Source: Isotricha intestinalis (lineage: Eukaryota > Ciliophora > Litostomatea > Vestibuliferida > Isotrichidae). From it: a stretch of 13,386 nt of DNA. Below the pieces are notes generated by a model. That model did not search any database. It was not told the DNA's origin and worked only from the letters and a program-made list of their open reading frames with translations. How positions within the stretch are numbered: the first letter of the stretch is position 1; each line of letters starts with the position of its first letter. The stretch spans positions 1-13,386 of the forward strand of contig JAJJLU010004412.1 of assembly GCA_023807065.1 (NCBI GenBank), given 5' to 3'. Below, one piece after another: positions 1 to 8,578 of this stretch. The translations under genes were made by a program, and so were the position numbers.

Positions 1-102
1 GACTTAAAAGGAATTTTCTTATTGGCTGTTATATTATGAAGTTTTTAAATTCTTTTAATTATATAATAAAGTTTTAACTATGTTTAAACATAAAATGAAT
101 AA

Positions 103-156
103 TTATTGTTTATTAATTTCTATTTTATGGCTAAAATAGTATTTTATTTATTCCTG
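103..156 (-). pseudogene. possible tail fragment of a pyrophosphatase-like gene
   Basis: Read on the minus strand, this stretch encodes QE, a stop (TAA, 148-150), IKYYFSHKIEINKQ and a stop at 103-105. It resembles the end of the pyrophosphatase-like gene at 10412, which reads FQEKYFNHKIIK then stop. At DNA level 121-138 matches 10421-10438 at 17 of 18 bases. TTCCTG recurs beyond it in both places, at 151 and 10442, with a 9-base (three-codon) length difference between the blocks. It begins exactly where the truncated tRNA ends. A chance match of AT-rich sequence remains possible, so confidence is low. Confidence 0.3.
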
Positions 157-220
157 GCTTGAACTCACACGGATAACCACACGCCCCTCAAACGTGCGAG
201 TCTACCAGTCCGCCGCGCCC
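157..220 (-). tRNA. tRNA-Leu (anticodon GAG), 3' end missing
   Basis: On the minus strand the 5' side reads GGGCGCG, then a D arm (GCGG..TGGTAGA..CGC). An anticodon stem CACGT/GCGTG encloses the loop TTGAGGG, giving anticodon GAG for Leu codons CUU/CUC. The variable-arm region and GTGAG-TTCAAGC of the T arm follow. The expected 3' T stem (CTCAC) and the acceptor strand that would pair with GGGCGCG are absent; AT-rich sequence follows directly. The usual TG between acceptor and D arm also seems to be missing. The GC-rich block stands out sharply from its surroundings. Identity as tRNA-Leu is solid; whether it is functional is doubtful as read. Confidence 0.8.
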
Positions 221-232
221 GTAACAAAAATA

Positions 233-262
233 ATTATACCACTCTATTTAATTTTTTTTCAA
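233..262 (-). promoter_or_regulatory. promoter of the tRNA-Leu gene
   Basis: On the minus strand TTGAAA (257-262) is followed after 18 bases by TATAAT (233-238). The -10 is preceded by TGG, which makes it an extended -10. It lies 12 bases upstream of the tRNA 5' end, a fitting distance for a stable-RNA gene. Confidence 0.6.
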
Positions 263-315
263 TAAAAATTATAATACTTATAGTAATAAAAGAAACTTTT
301 ATTATTTATTGTTTC

Positions 316-323
316 AAGGAGGT
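316..323 (+). promoter_or_regulatory. orphan Shine-Dalgarno site
   Basis: AAGGAGGT is a perfect ribosome-binding site, but no ATG, GTG or TTG follows at a normal distance. The frame just after it gives only about 18 codons (327-383, LLLKLSDFRLFKNQ-like), opening with ATA. It may mark the lost start of the damaged metallopeptidase gene or of a vanished small gene. The rest of 263-411 contains a TATAAT at 270-275 and nothing else recognisable. Confidence 0.35.
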
Positions 324-507
324 CATATATTATTATTAAAATTAAGTGATTTTAGACTATTTAAAAATCAAGTTTTTAATTAAAATAATTAATATATAAT
401 TATATAAATAAACAAAAAACAATCAAAAGAAAAGAATCGATAATTTAAATAAAGATAATAATCTTATATGTTTTTATTATAGTAATGATTCTCTTTTTGA
501 TAGATTA

Positions 508-1180
508 ATGTCAAATAAAAAAGAACCAAGTAATACTAATGATAAAAGAGTATTAATAGAAGTAAAAAATGAAAGAATAGATGATAAAGATGTTAATATT
601 TATGTTTATCAAAAAAATAGCGGGCATAATTTATCTTTTCGAATTAATTATGGACAAATAGAAATGTATGTCCCTAAATATTATTTAAAGAAAGATTTTG
701 ATTCATTATTTAATAAAGCTATTGCTAAAAAGAAAAATGTAAATTTAACTATTCCCTTTTATAGACCAGATGGATATGTTTATATCTTTGGTAAAAAAAG
801 AATATTAACAACAGATCCTTCTTTAAAGAAAATGAAAAATGTTTTTATTATTCTAAAAATGCAAATAACCCATTTTAAAATTTAAAAGTGACTTTTTAAA
901 ATATCTTAAAAGTCATGTAGTTGAAATTGATGCAAAACTAGGTATAGATTTAAGTATGTAGAAAATTAGAACAGGTTTATTTTTATCTTATTATGGAGTA
1001 TGTTTTCCACAAAAGAAACAATTAAAATTTGATTTTAGATTATATTCATTTAAAAAAGAAATAATTGATTCAGTAATTATTCATAAAATATGTCATACAC
1101 TTGAATCTAATCATAGTAATAGATTTTATTCATTAGTTCATTCTTTTTGCCCTAATTATGATGAAGACAAGATTATCTAG
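508..1180 (+). pseudogene. DUF45/YgjP-like (WLM family) zinc metallopeptidase, interrupted
   Basis: The first part (508-885) holds the basic N-terminal half. A second part in another frame (about 902-1180) carries the recognisable DUF45 core: SYYGVCFPQKKQ, corresponding to the usual RWGSCS region, then SVIIHKICHTLESNH and RFYSLVHSFCP. The family has HExxH followed by a third His, typical of cytoplasmic zinc peptidases. Here the motif at 1082-1096 reads HKICH, so the catalytic Glu is Lys. Likely frame changes lie near 829-832 and 870-900, and a TAG sits at 958-960. The reading frame is open upstream to 412, and no ribosome site precedes ATG 508, so the start is uncertain. A TGA at 1195-1197 in another frame may be the true stop, overlapping the next gene. 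Family assignment is good; activity is doubtful as read. Confidence 0.7.
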
Positions 1181-1195
1181 TTCGAGTTATTTTTG

Positions 1196-1923
1196 ATGAT
1201 GGAGAATAATCTTATCACAAGTAAGTCTAATCCATACTTTTTAAAAATAAATAAATTAAAAAAAGGAAATAAAGAAGATAATACTTTTTTAATAGAAGGA
1301 GAAGATTTAGTTTATGAAGCATATAAAAATAAATCTTTAGTTGAATTAGTATATTTAAAAGATAATGATATTAAAGAAGAATATAAATCAATTCCATATC
1401 ATTTTTTTTCAAAATAGTTAATTAGAGAAATATCTTCTTATAATTCTTTACCAAATATTTTAGGTATAGGAAGAAAATATTATTCAAAAAATTATGGTGA
1501 TTCAGTTGTTTATTTAGATAATTTACAAGACCCTGCAATGTAGGAACAATTATTAGAACTGCATTATCTTTTAATTATTCTAGTTTAGTTCTTTCTTTAA
1601 ATAGTGTTTCTTTATTTAATAATAAGGTCGTGCAAGCAAGCAAGGGCGCTATATTTGGAATAAATATAGGTAGAGAAGATTTAACTTATTTTTCTAAAAA
1701 CAAATACAATATTTATTTAACTTCTTTAGATGGTATTGATGAAAAAGAGTTAAATGAGCTTAAAAAACCATTTGTAATTGTATTTTCAAATGAAGGTAAA
1801 GGAGTTAGTAAAGAATATCTTAGTCTTGGTAAAAAAATAAGAATTGAAATGAATAATATGGATTCATTAAATGTTGCCAGTACTGCTGCAATTCTTCTAT
1901 ATCAATTTAAAGGAGTTAATTAG
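1196..1923 (+). pseudogene. SpoU/TrmH-family RNA 2'-O-methyltransferase, interrupted
   Basis: This encodes a SPOUT-class enzyme that would use S-adenosylmethionine to 2'-O-methylate rRNA or tRNA. The N-terminal substrate-binding domain has the typical TSKSNPYFLKINKL and FLIEGEDLV segments. The catalytic domain shows the three family motifs. Motif 1 is LDNLQDP(A)N-VGTIIRTA, split by a frame change. Motif 2 is VFSNEGKG. Motif 3 is IRIEMNNMDSLNVASTAA near the C terminus. An in-frame TAG lies at 1415-1417. One A is missing near 1537-1538, moving the frame until the TAG stop at 1921-1923. Overall length, about 242 residues, is normal. Start ATG 1196 or 1199 follows the previous gene without a gap. 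The exact target (RlmB-like or TsnR-like) cannot be told. Confidence 0.8.
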
Positions 1924-1924
1924 A

Positions 1925-4653
1925 ATGGATATCAAAAATAGTTTAATAATGTGTAAGGGTAAATTCCCAATGAGAGCAAGTCTTGTTGAGAATGAACCAT
2001 ATGTAGTTAATAAATATCAAAGTATTAATTTATATGAAAAATTACTTGAATCAAGAAAAGGTAAGAAACCTTTTTATTTACATGATGGACCTCCATATGC
2101 AAATAATGAAATCCATGCTGGTCATGCTTTAAATAAAATAATTAAAGATATCATCGTTAGATATAAAACATTATCTGGTCACTATATTCCTTATACTCCT
2201 GGGTGGGATACTCATGGACTTCCTATTGAACTTTGTGTTATAAAAGTGGAGTTGATAGAAAAGAAACAAGTCCAAGTGAATTTAGAAAGGCATGTCGAAA
2301 TTATGCTTTGAAACAAGTTGAAATACAAAAAGATCAAATGTTACCTTTAGGAGTAATAGGAGATTATTCTCATCCTTATTTAACTTTAAATACTGAATAT
2401 GAAGTAAATCAAATAAAGATATTCTCTGAGATGGCATTAAAGGGATTAATTTATCGAGGATTAAAACCTGTTATTTGGTCATGGTCAAGTGAATCAGTTC
2501 TTGCTGAGGCTGAAGTTGAATATAAAGTTGTTGAGGCTGAAACTATTTATTTTACTTTTGAAGTAAGTGAAAATAATTCAATTCTATCAAAAGGAGATAA
2601 AATACTTGTTTGGACTACAACTGGTTGGACTATTCCATCAAACCAAGGTATTTGTTTTAATCCTAAATTAAAATATGGATTATTTAAAACAGATAAGGGT
2701 AATTTTGTATTCTTATTATCTAAAAAAGCAGAATTAACAAAAATATGTTCTTTTAAAGATATTGAATTAATAAAAGAATTTACTGGTCGTGAAGTTGAAA
2801 AATTAAAAGTATATCATCCATATCAAAATAGATTAGTCCCAATTACTATAGATGATTATGTTACTGATTTAGCAGGAACAGGGATTGTCCACCTTGGTCC
2901 TGGTCATGGTGCTGATGACTATCGTATTGCTAAAAAATATAATTTACCAATAGAATGTACAGTAAATGAAAAAGGCTATATGAATGAATATGCAGGTAAA
3001 GAAGTAGAAGGACTATTCTATGAAGAATGTTCAACTAAAGTTTTATCTTTATTAAAAGAAAAAAATAATTTAGTTGCCAAAAAATAACTCACGCCTATCC
3101 TCATGACTGGCGAACTAAAAAGCCAACAATATTTAGAGCAACTACTCAGTGGTTTTGTTCAATATCTTCATTAAAAAACAGTTACTTAGTGCTGCAAATA
3201 AAGTTAAATATATTCCTAAGGGGTAAAGTTAGATTTAAAAATATGTTAAGTGATAGAGATGATTGGTGCATATCTAGACAAAGATTATGGGGAGTACCAA
3301 TTCCTATTATATATTGTGAAGATGGAACACCAATTTTAGATGAGAAAGTTCTAAGTTTTATTCAAGATAAATTATTAGAAAATGGATGCGATATTTGGTA
3401 TGAAAAAGATGCTAATTTCTTCTTACCAGAAGGATATAAAAATGAACATTCACCAAGTCATAAATATATAAAAGAAAAGGATATTATGGATGTTTGGTTT
3501 GATTCAGGCTCATCATTTTATTCAAGTGATATAGCTCTAGGTCATCCATTCCCTGCTGATATTTATTTTGAAGGAAATGATCAATATAGTGGATGGTATA
3601 ATTCTTCTTTAATTCTTTCTATTGCAAACTCAAGGGATAAGTACATATAAACAAATAATTACTCATGGATTTTTAGTTGATCAATATGGTGAGAAGTTTT
3701 CAAAATCAAAACAAAACGAATTGATCCAAAAGCAATTTGTAATTCATTTGGAGCTGATATATTAAGATTATGGACCACTTCAATTGATTATACAATGGCT
3801 GAGATTCCTTTATCACAAGATTTATTAAAAGTCTGTTCTGAACAATATCGAAAAATAAGAAATACTTTTAAATTCCTTCTTGCTAATTTATATGATAATG
3901 ATGAACTTGATATTTCATTTAATCCTAAATATGAACCTAAGAATTTAAGTGGAATTGATTTATTAATGATGAATAAATTATCACATATTCTATCTGAAAT
4001 GAAAAATGCATATGATAAATATGATTTTAAGAAAGTTAGTGATATTGTAAATAATTTCTTCATTAATGATCTTTCTTCTTTCTATTTAAATTACAATAAA
4101 GATATCTTATATTGTGAAAAAGTAGATTCAGAAAAAAGAAAGAATGTTCAATATGTTCTATATAATATTGCAAAAGATATTGCAATTGCTTATAGTCCAA
4201 TCTTATCTTTTACTGCTGAAGAAATATATAATAATTTACCTTTAGAAAAAAGAAAAGAAAGTATTACTTTATGAGACTATCCAAAAAAACACAAAATATA
4301 ATCAAGAATTACTTGAAGAATATAATACTATTTTATTAATTAGAGATAGAGTTAATAAAATGATTGAAGATTTAAGGAAAAAAGGTCAAATTAAACAAAA
4401 TAGTGAAGTTGATTTTTCATTCTTACCTAGTAATGATAAAGAAAAAGAAATAACTAATAAATATATTTCTATCTTACCTCTAATCTATGGTATTGCTAAA
4501 TTTGAAATAAGTAAATCATCAAATGCTAAAAAAATTATATATACAAAATGTGATCGTTGTTGGAATTATTACGAGAAAACAAGTGAAATAGAAGAAAACC
4601 ATCTTTGTGATAGATGGAAAGAAGTGATGGAATCATATGAAGGAAATAATTAA
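1925..4653 (+). pseudogene. ileS: isoleucyl-tRNA synthetase, interrupted by many lesions
   Basis: Class I synthetase charging tRNA-Ile in the cytoplasm. ATG 1925 is set by AAAGGAG (1909-1915). The HIGH motif is HAGH at residue 64 (2114-2125). The editing domain shows TTTGWTIPSNQGI and GTGIVHLGPGHGADDY. DWCISRQRLWG precedes the catalytic core, and the KMSKS motif is KFSKS (3694-3708). An anticodon-binding domain and a C-terminal zinc knuckle follow. Total span is about 909 codons, normal for the family. Lesions: a missing A near 2242-2245, 3079-3084, 3173-3178 and 3718-3722; frame changes near 3218-3224, 3627 and 4299; TGA at 4272-4274. The fourth zinc Cys is Trp: CDRCW (4549-4563) pairs with CDRW (4606-4617). 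Only one base separates it from the methyltransferase stop, so no T-box leader fits. The 3' end overlaps lspA. Confidence 0.93.
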
Positions 4654-5280
4654 TAAAATTAAAAATTATTATCGTCCTTATTTTAAAAATAGAGATTGGT
4701 TACTATATTCTGTTTTAACTACTATTATAGTTTTATTAATTCTTTTTGATGTTTTTTCAAAAATTGGTGTTTATCATGCTTTTTTCTAATGTAATTAATG
4801 GAGAAATAGTATTAAGACAAGATTATCAATATATAAATCTTTATTTGGTTTAATGAATATTAGACTTGTTTTTAATATACTGGTGCTGCTTTTTAGGCAT
4901 TTTCTTCAGGATCAAGTTTTGCTAATGTCTTTTTACCATTATTATCACTTATAATGTTTATTGTTTTATTTTATTTTTATACTGTTTATTTTGATTTTAT
5001 GCCTAATATGATCAAATTAATATTGGTATTAATGAGTTCAGGTTGCTTTGGAAATATGGTTGATCGATTTGGTAGATTATCAGGTAATATGTATTATAAA
5101 AATGGAGTTATTGATTTTATTGATGTAACACCAATGTTTCCCTTTTTTAGAGCTATATTTAATGTAGCAGATGTATGTGTAGTTCCAAGTTTTGAAGCAA
5201 CTATCATTTATGGTATATATTATTTAATTATTTATTATTTAAATAAGAAAAATCAAAATAATATTCAAAATGAAGCATAA
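4637..5280 (+). pseudogene. lspA: lipoprotein signal peptidase (signal peptidase II), interrupted
   Basis: Inner-membrane aspartyl protease that cleaves signal peptides from lipidated prolipoproteins, fitting the lipoprotein genes downstream. Four hydrophobic segments can be traced. Conserved motifs are an NTGAAF block (around 4874-4893), GCFGNMVDR with the first catalytic Asp, and FNVADV with the second. The GVIDFID segment between them is typical. ATG 4637 lies inside the ileS end, and the stop (5278-5280) overlaps the rluD start by 11 bases, so coupling is likely. Lesions: a T missing in the run at 4781-4785 (giving TAA 4787-4789); a T missing near 4844-4846; two extra bases near 4877; TAG at 4894-4896 just after GAAF. 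At about 214 codons it is longer than the usual 150-170 because of an approximately 20-residue basic N-terminal extension and a lengthened first loop. Confidence 0.87.
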
Positions 5281-6163
5281 ACTAATTGCAAATGTTTCTA
5301 GTAGAATAGATTCTTTTTTAGTTGATAAAATAGCTCTTACTAGAAATCAAATAAATAAAATAATTAAGACTAGTGGAGTTTTAATTAATAATAAATTAAT
5401 AAATAAACCTTCTTTTATTATTAAAAATAATGATGTTATTGTTTTTAATTATGAAATTAGAAATGAAAATATTATTGAAAAACCAGATAAAGTACTTAAT
5501 ATTAATTATATACCTTGTTGTTATTAATAAAGATAGAGGAATAGTAGTTCATCCAGCATCTGGTCATAATAATGATACACTTGTTAATTATTTATTTGAA
5601 CAAGATGAAAATTATTCTTTTGATAATATTTCTTCTATTAGACCTGGTATTGTTCATCGAATTGATAAAGATACTCAAGGTTTATTAATTGTTGCCTATG
5701 ATGTAAAAACAATGGAATTATTGCAAAAACAAATTCAAGAAAGAATGATTCACAGAGAATATTTAGCTCTAGTTAAAGGAAGAGTAAAAGATAAATATTT
5801 TAAAGTTGATGCACCTTTAACTAAACCTAATCACTCCCAAAGAAAAGCACTAGTTGATATTAATAATGGAAAAGAAGCTAAAACACATTTTAAATTAATA
5901 TCACAAAAAAATAATTATTCTTTTTTAAGTTGTCAACTTGAAACTGGTCTACTCATCAAATTAGAGCTCATCTTGCTTATTTAAATTATACAATTTTAGG
6001 TGATAATTTATATGGTGGAAAAGAAAAAGGCTTTGATAAAGGCCAATGTTTATGTGTATATAAAATAAAATTTATTCATTCATATACTAATAAAGAAATG
6101 GTTTTTTATGCACCAGTTGATGAATATTTTAAATCAGCTCTATTATATGTATTTAAAGATTAA
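5270..6163 (+). pseudogene. rluD: RluA/RluD-family 23S rRNA pseudouridine synthase, interrupted
   Basis: Converts uridines of 23S rRNA to pseudouridine. An S4-like RNA-binding domain spans residues about 8-60 (RIDSFLVDKI to NDVIVF). The catalytic domain begins at VINKDRGIVVHPASG. The active-site Asp is in HRIDKDTQGLL (GAT 5664-5666). REYLALVKG follows, and the C terminus has THQIRAHLAYLN and GDNLYGG. Length, about 298 residues, is normal. Lesions: a frame change near 5513, where the expected EDxYL segment before VVINK is missing, suggesting a loss of roughly ten or more bases; and one missing base at 5949, in the Arg codon before THQIRAH. The start ATG lies within lspA, a pairing usual in Bacillota. 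RluD is the best family name, but the exact uridines are not determinable. Confidence 0.88.
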
Positions 6164-6519
6164 TTCTTTTCAGTAATAACTTTAATTAAATTCACATTAT
6201 TTAGTTGAGGAGGATAAGTAAGATTAACTTCTCCATCATATGATACTGATAATCTATCTCCATATTTTAAATCAGCAAAAGTAATATTCTTACCATCTTT
6301 TAAGATTTTATAGTCTTCTGCAAAATTAAAAAAATAAAAATAATATAGTCCATTTGTCTCGGCAAGTAGGCCATCCATATTATTAATATTTTCAAATTTA
6401 CCTTCAATTAAAAAGTCATTATTTTCTTCTATTTCAAATGGTTTTAAATTTGAAAAATCTTCACCTCTTTTACCAAGTGAAGAAACAATCGATAAGGCAG
6501 AAAAAAGTGACTTCCCCAT
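6160..6519 (-). CDS. conserved-looking 119-residue protein of unknown function
   Basis: This is one of two genes here that read cleanly from start to stop. It has no signal peptide, membrane segment or enzyme motif. The middle and end look like a small beta-rich domain: FLIEGKFENI, a Tyr/Phe-rich patch (GLYYFYFFNF), then YGDRLSVSYDGE and YPPQL. The last part faintly recalls the DUF3221/YobA-type beta domain, where a similar motif precedes the final strand; this is only a resemblance. The ATG lies beside AAAGAG, a weak ribosome site. Its TAA stop (6160-6162) overlaps rluD's stop (6161-6163) on the other strand, so the two genes converge with no intergenic space. Upstream it is divergent from the lipoprotein gene at 6695. 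Confidence 0.6.
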   Translation of the reverse strand: MGKSLFSALSIVSSLGKRGEDFSNLKPFEIEENNDFLIEGKFENINNMDGLLAETNGLYYFYFFNFAEDYKILKDGKNITFADLKYGDRLSVSYDGEVNLTYPPQLNNVNLIKVITEKN

Positions 6520-6563
6520 CTCTTTTATTATATAACACTAATTAATTATTTTTTAGATAAAAA

Positions 6564-6591
6564 ATATAAATTAGTGCTAACTAATTTATAT
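6564..6591. repeat. perfect 12-bp inverted repeat in a divergent promoter region
   Basis: ATATAAATTAGT and ACTAATTTATAT flank the 4-base loop GCTA. A TATAAT (6597-6602) lies 5 bases to the right. The site sits between the minus gene starting at 6519 and the plus lipoprotein starting at 6695. It could be an operator for a dimeric regulator or an RNA hairpin. The rest of 6520-6694 is AT-rich with nothing else recognisable apart from the ribosome site AAAGGAG (6682-6688). Confidence 0.5.
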
Positions 6592-6694
6592 ATCTTTATA
6601 ATAAAACTTATTAATATGTAATTAATTGATTACTTACTAATTATTGTATTTAAGCATCTTTTGTGATACCATTTTAAATATAAAGGAGAAAATG

Positions 6695-8397
6695 ATGGGT
6701 ATCGTAAGAAGATTAAAAACTTTATTTGTTTCTTTTATTTTATGTTTTAGTTTAACTTCATGTGATGGTTTTTTAGATTCAATTGAGACTACTGAAGAAA
6801 AAACATCAACTGATGAAAAAGGCTCAAGTGCTAAAGTTACTGTTAATTTTTACAATTTATCTAAATCTAATAAACTTTTTTATATTAATAAGAATCAATA
6901 TGTTAATTCAAAATTAATAATCCTCAACAAATAACTTCTAATTATACTGATTTTAGTGATAAAAATAAAACAGATAAAGAAAAATATATGTTTATTGTTT
7001 GGGTAAATAATGAAAATGATCCTACTAATATAGATATTGAACCATTACCTAGTGATTTTATAGTAACTGAAAATATATCACTAGATAATTGTTATAAAAT
7101 TAGAGAATATGAATATGAATTTTGGTCTGAAGATACTAAATTAGATAGTGGAACATGTTCATATGGTGAAATAATTAAATTAAAAGGTTCAAATCCAACA
7201 AAAAAACTGATAATAGATATAAATATACATTTAATGGTTGGGTAAAAGATTCACGTCAACTTGATGATATTGGTAGTGGTTTAAAAGGAAATGAACTAGT
7301 AGCAACAGGAACAAAGAAAATTGTTTACCATGCTGTATATAGTTTAGTAGATGTTCAATATAAGGTTAAATGGATGAATGGATGAATGGAGATAAACAAA
7401 TTGGTAGTGATGATTATTATCTTTATAATTCTATTCCTGTTTTTAATGGAAGTGATCCAACTAAAGCTAATATTGGGTCAAACGGTTATTCTTTCATAGG
7501 TTGGAATTCATCTAGACAAGAAGAAGGTGGTGTTAAATATGTTGGTAAAACTGAGGATTTATCTTTAGTTAGAATGACTGAAGATAAAATATTTTATGCT
7601 GTTTTCCAGGAAACTAAGCTTAAATATACTGTTCATTTTTATGATGGTTCAACTAGAATTTCTGATTATTCTGATGAAATAGGTACTGTTCCAGTATATT
7701 TAGGAGAAACTCACATCAAAATTGGAACAGATGATAATGGGTATAATAACACTAATAGTGTTCTGTATAAATTTGTAGGATGGAATAAGGAAGTTGATAA
7801 ATCAACAGCTGATTCAAGTTTACTGACTACTAAAATTGATTCAACTAATGATGGTAACCCTTATATTTTTTATGCTGCTTTTGAGAAGATTCAATTTGGT
7901 GCTGATTCTGCAACTTAATCAAGTTTACTTGACAATGGTGATATTATAATAAGTGGTAAAAAGATGTATTCTAAAGAATATGAAAATAATAAACACAAAT
8001 ACACATTTATGCGAAATAGAAATTACAAAGAATTAAAATTATATCCACAAGACGGATGTACTGAAATATCTAGTTCAGGTTTTTGGGATGATCCTGATTT
8101 AGATTCTGAAAATAGTTTTGGAACTTTAACTATTCATAAAGGTTTTACCACTATTGGTGCATTAGCTTTTTTTGGTAATACAAAATTAACTACTATATAT
8201 TTACCTTCAACATTAACAAGTGTTGGTGGTTTTTTCTTTTTATGGGGCTTGGAACAGTAAAAGGAAGAGAAGTGAAAGTTTATTATGAAGGAACTAAAGA
8301 ACAATTATCTAAACTTAATCCTAATGTGTGGCTTAGTTGTACTAAAATTCAATGTAGTGATACTAATGGATTAATTGCTCCTTGGTGGATGTCATAA
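6695..8397 (+). pseudogene. surface lipoprotein with FxGW (InlB B-like) repeats and LRR_5-like region, copy 1, interrupted
   Basis: Predicted exported lipoprotein. The signal peptide MGIVRRLKTLFVSFILCFSL ends in lipobox LTSC (Cys 23), to be processed by LspA. ATG 6695 lies 6 bases after AAAGGAG and aligns with the start of copy 2. Four repeats of roughly 70-100 residues follow, each opening with a strand such as YTVHFYDG and ending in a Gly-Trp motif (FNGW, FIGWN, FVGWN) and YAVF/YAAF. These are like the Listeria-Bacteroides repeats of secreted Gram-positive proteins. The C terminus has a TpLRR/BspA-like unit (GFTTIGALAFFGNTKLTTIY) and ends WWMS. Lesions: one base lost near 6921 and one A in the run 7200-7206; an 8-base tandem duplication at 7374-7389; TAA at 7916-7918; a frame change near 8231-8247. 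Host adhesion is an inference from the family. Confidence 0.75.
7371..7390 (+). repeat. 8-bp tandem duplication disrupting the lipoprotein frame
   Basis: ATGAATGG occurs twice in direct succession (7374-7381, 7382-7389) within a TGGATGAA-type tract. Copy 2 of the gene has a single ATGAATGG at the matching place (about 9268-9275) and reads WMNGD without a shift. The extra unit adds 8 bases, changes the frame and produces TGA at 7383-7385. Confidence 0.8.
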
Positions 8398-8500
8398 ATA
8401 TAAACTAATCTTTATTATTCTTTTAAATATAATCTTTTAAATTATTAATCTTTAATGGTATAAAATGCATATGAGTAATTATTTAGTTGCTCGAAACTTA

Positions 8501-8569
8501 TTGAATTTTACCGTGTTTTATGCTATTATTTTAAGCATAGATTTTATTGTTGTAAAAAATATAAAGGAG
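8501..8569 (+). promoter_or_regulatory. promoter and ribosome site of lipoprotein copy 2
   Basis: TTGAAT (8501-8506) and TATTAT (8524-8529) are 17 bases apart. An inverted repeat TATGCT/AGCATA with a 9-base loop (8519-8539) overlaps the -10. AAGGAG at 8564-8569 sets the GTG start at 8579. The leader TTAAGCAT and AAATATAAAGGAGAAAA resembles the region before copy 1. The remainder of the 181-base gap (8398-8500) is AT-rich, with short repeats of AATCTTT(T)AA and no gene. Confidence 0.45.
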
Positions 8570-8578
8570 AAAAAAAGA

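Noticed and set aside
1..102. Possible ends of an upstream gene (stops at 37-39 or 75-77)
   Set aside because: Two short open frames exist at the edge, but neither shows a recognisable protein, so no feature is claimed.
120..139. Hairpin CTATTTTA-TGGC-TAAAATAG as tRNA terminator
   Set aside because: A near-identical hairpin at 10421-10438 lies inside the coding end of the pyrophosphatase-like gene, so the symmetry is better explained by homologous coding sequence. No proper U run follows on the minus strand.
958..1543. TAG or TGA recoding (readthrough, selenocysteine, code 4)
   Set aside because: In-frame stops are a mix of TAG, TAA and TGA and come with many frame changes. Trp is TGG throughout, and no consistent residue sits at the stops.
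1871..1924. Upstream extension of the ileS frame
   Set aside because: The in-frame start at 1871 lies inside the methyltransferase gene. AAAGGAG at 1909-1915 and the usual IleRS N terminus point to ATG 1925.
1860..1924. T-box riboswitch before ileS
   Set aside because: Common for ileS in Bacillota, but the methyltransferase stop is one base before the ileS ATG, leaving no leader.
3788..4063. 91-residue minus-strand reading frame inside ileS
   Set aside because: Antisense shadow of a conserved part of IleRS; no ribosome site or recognisable protein.
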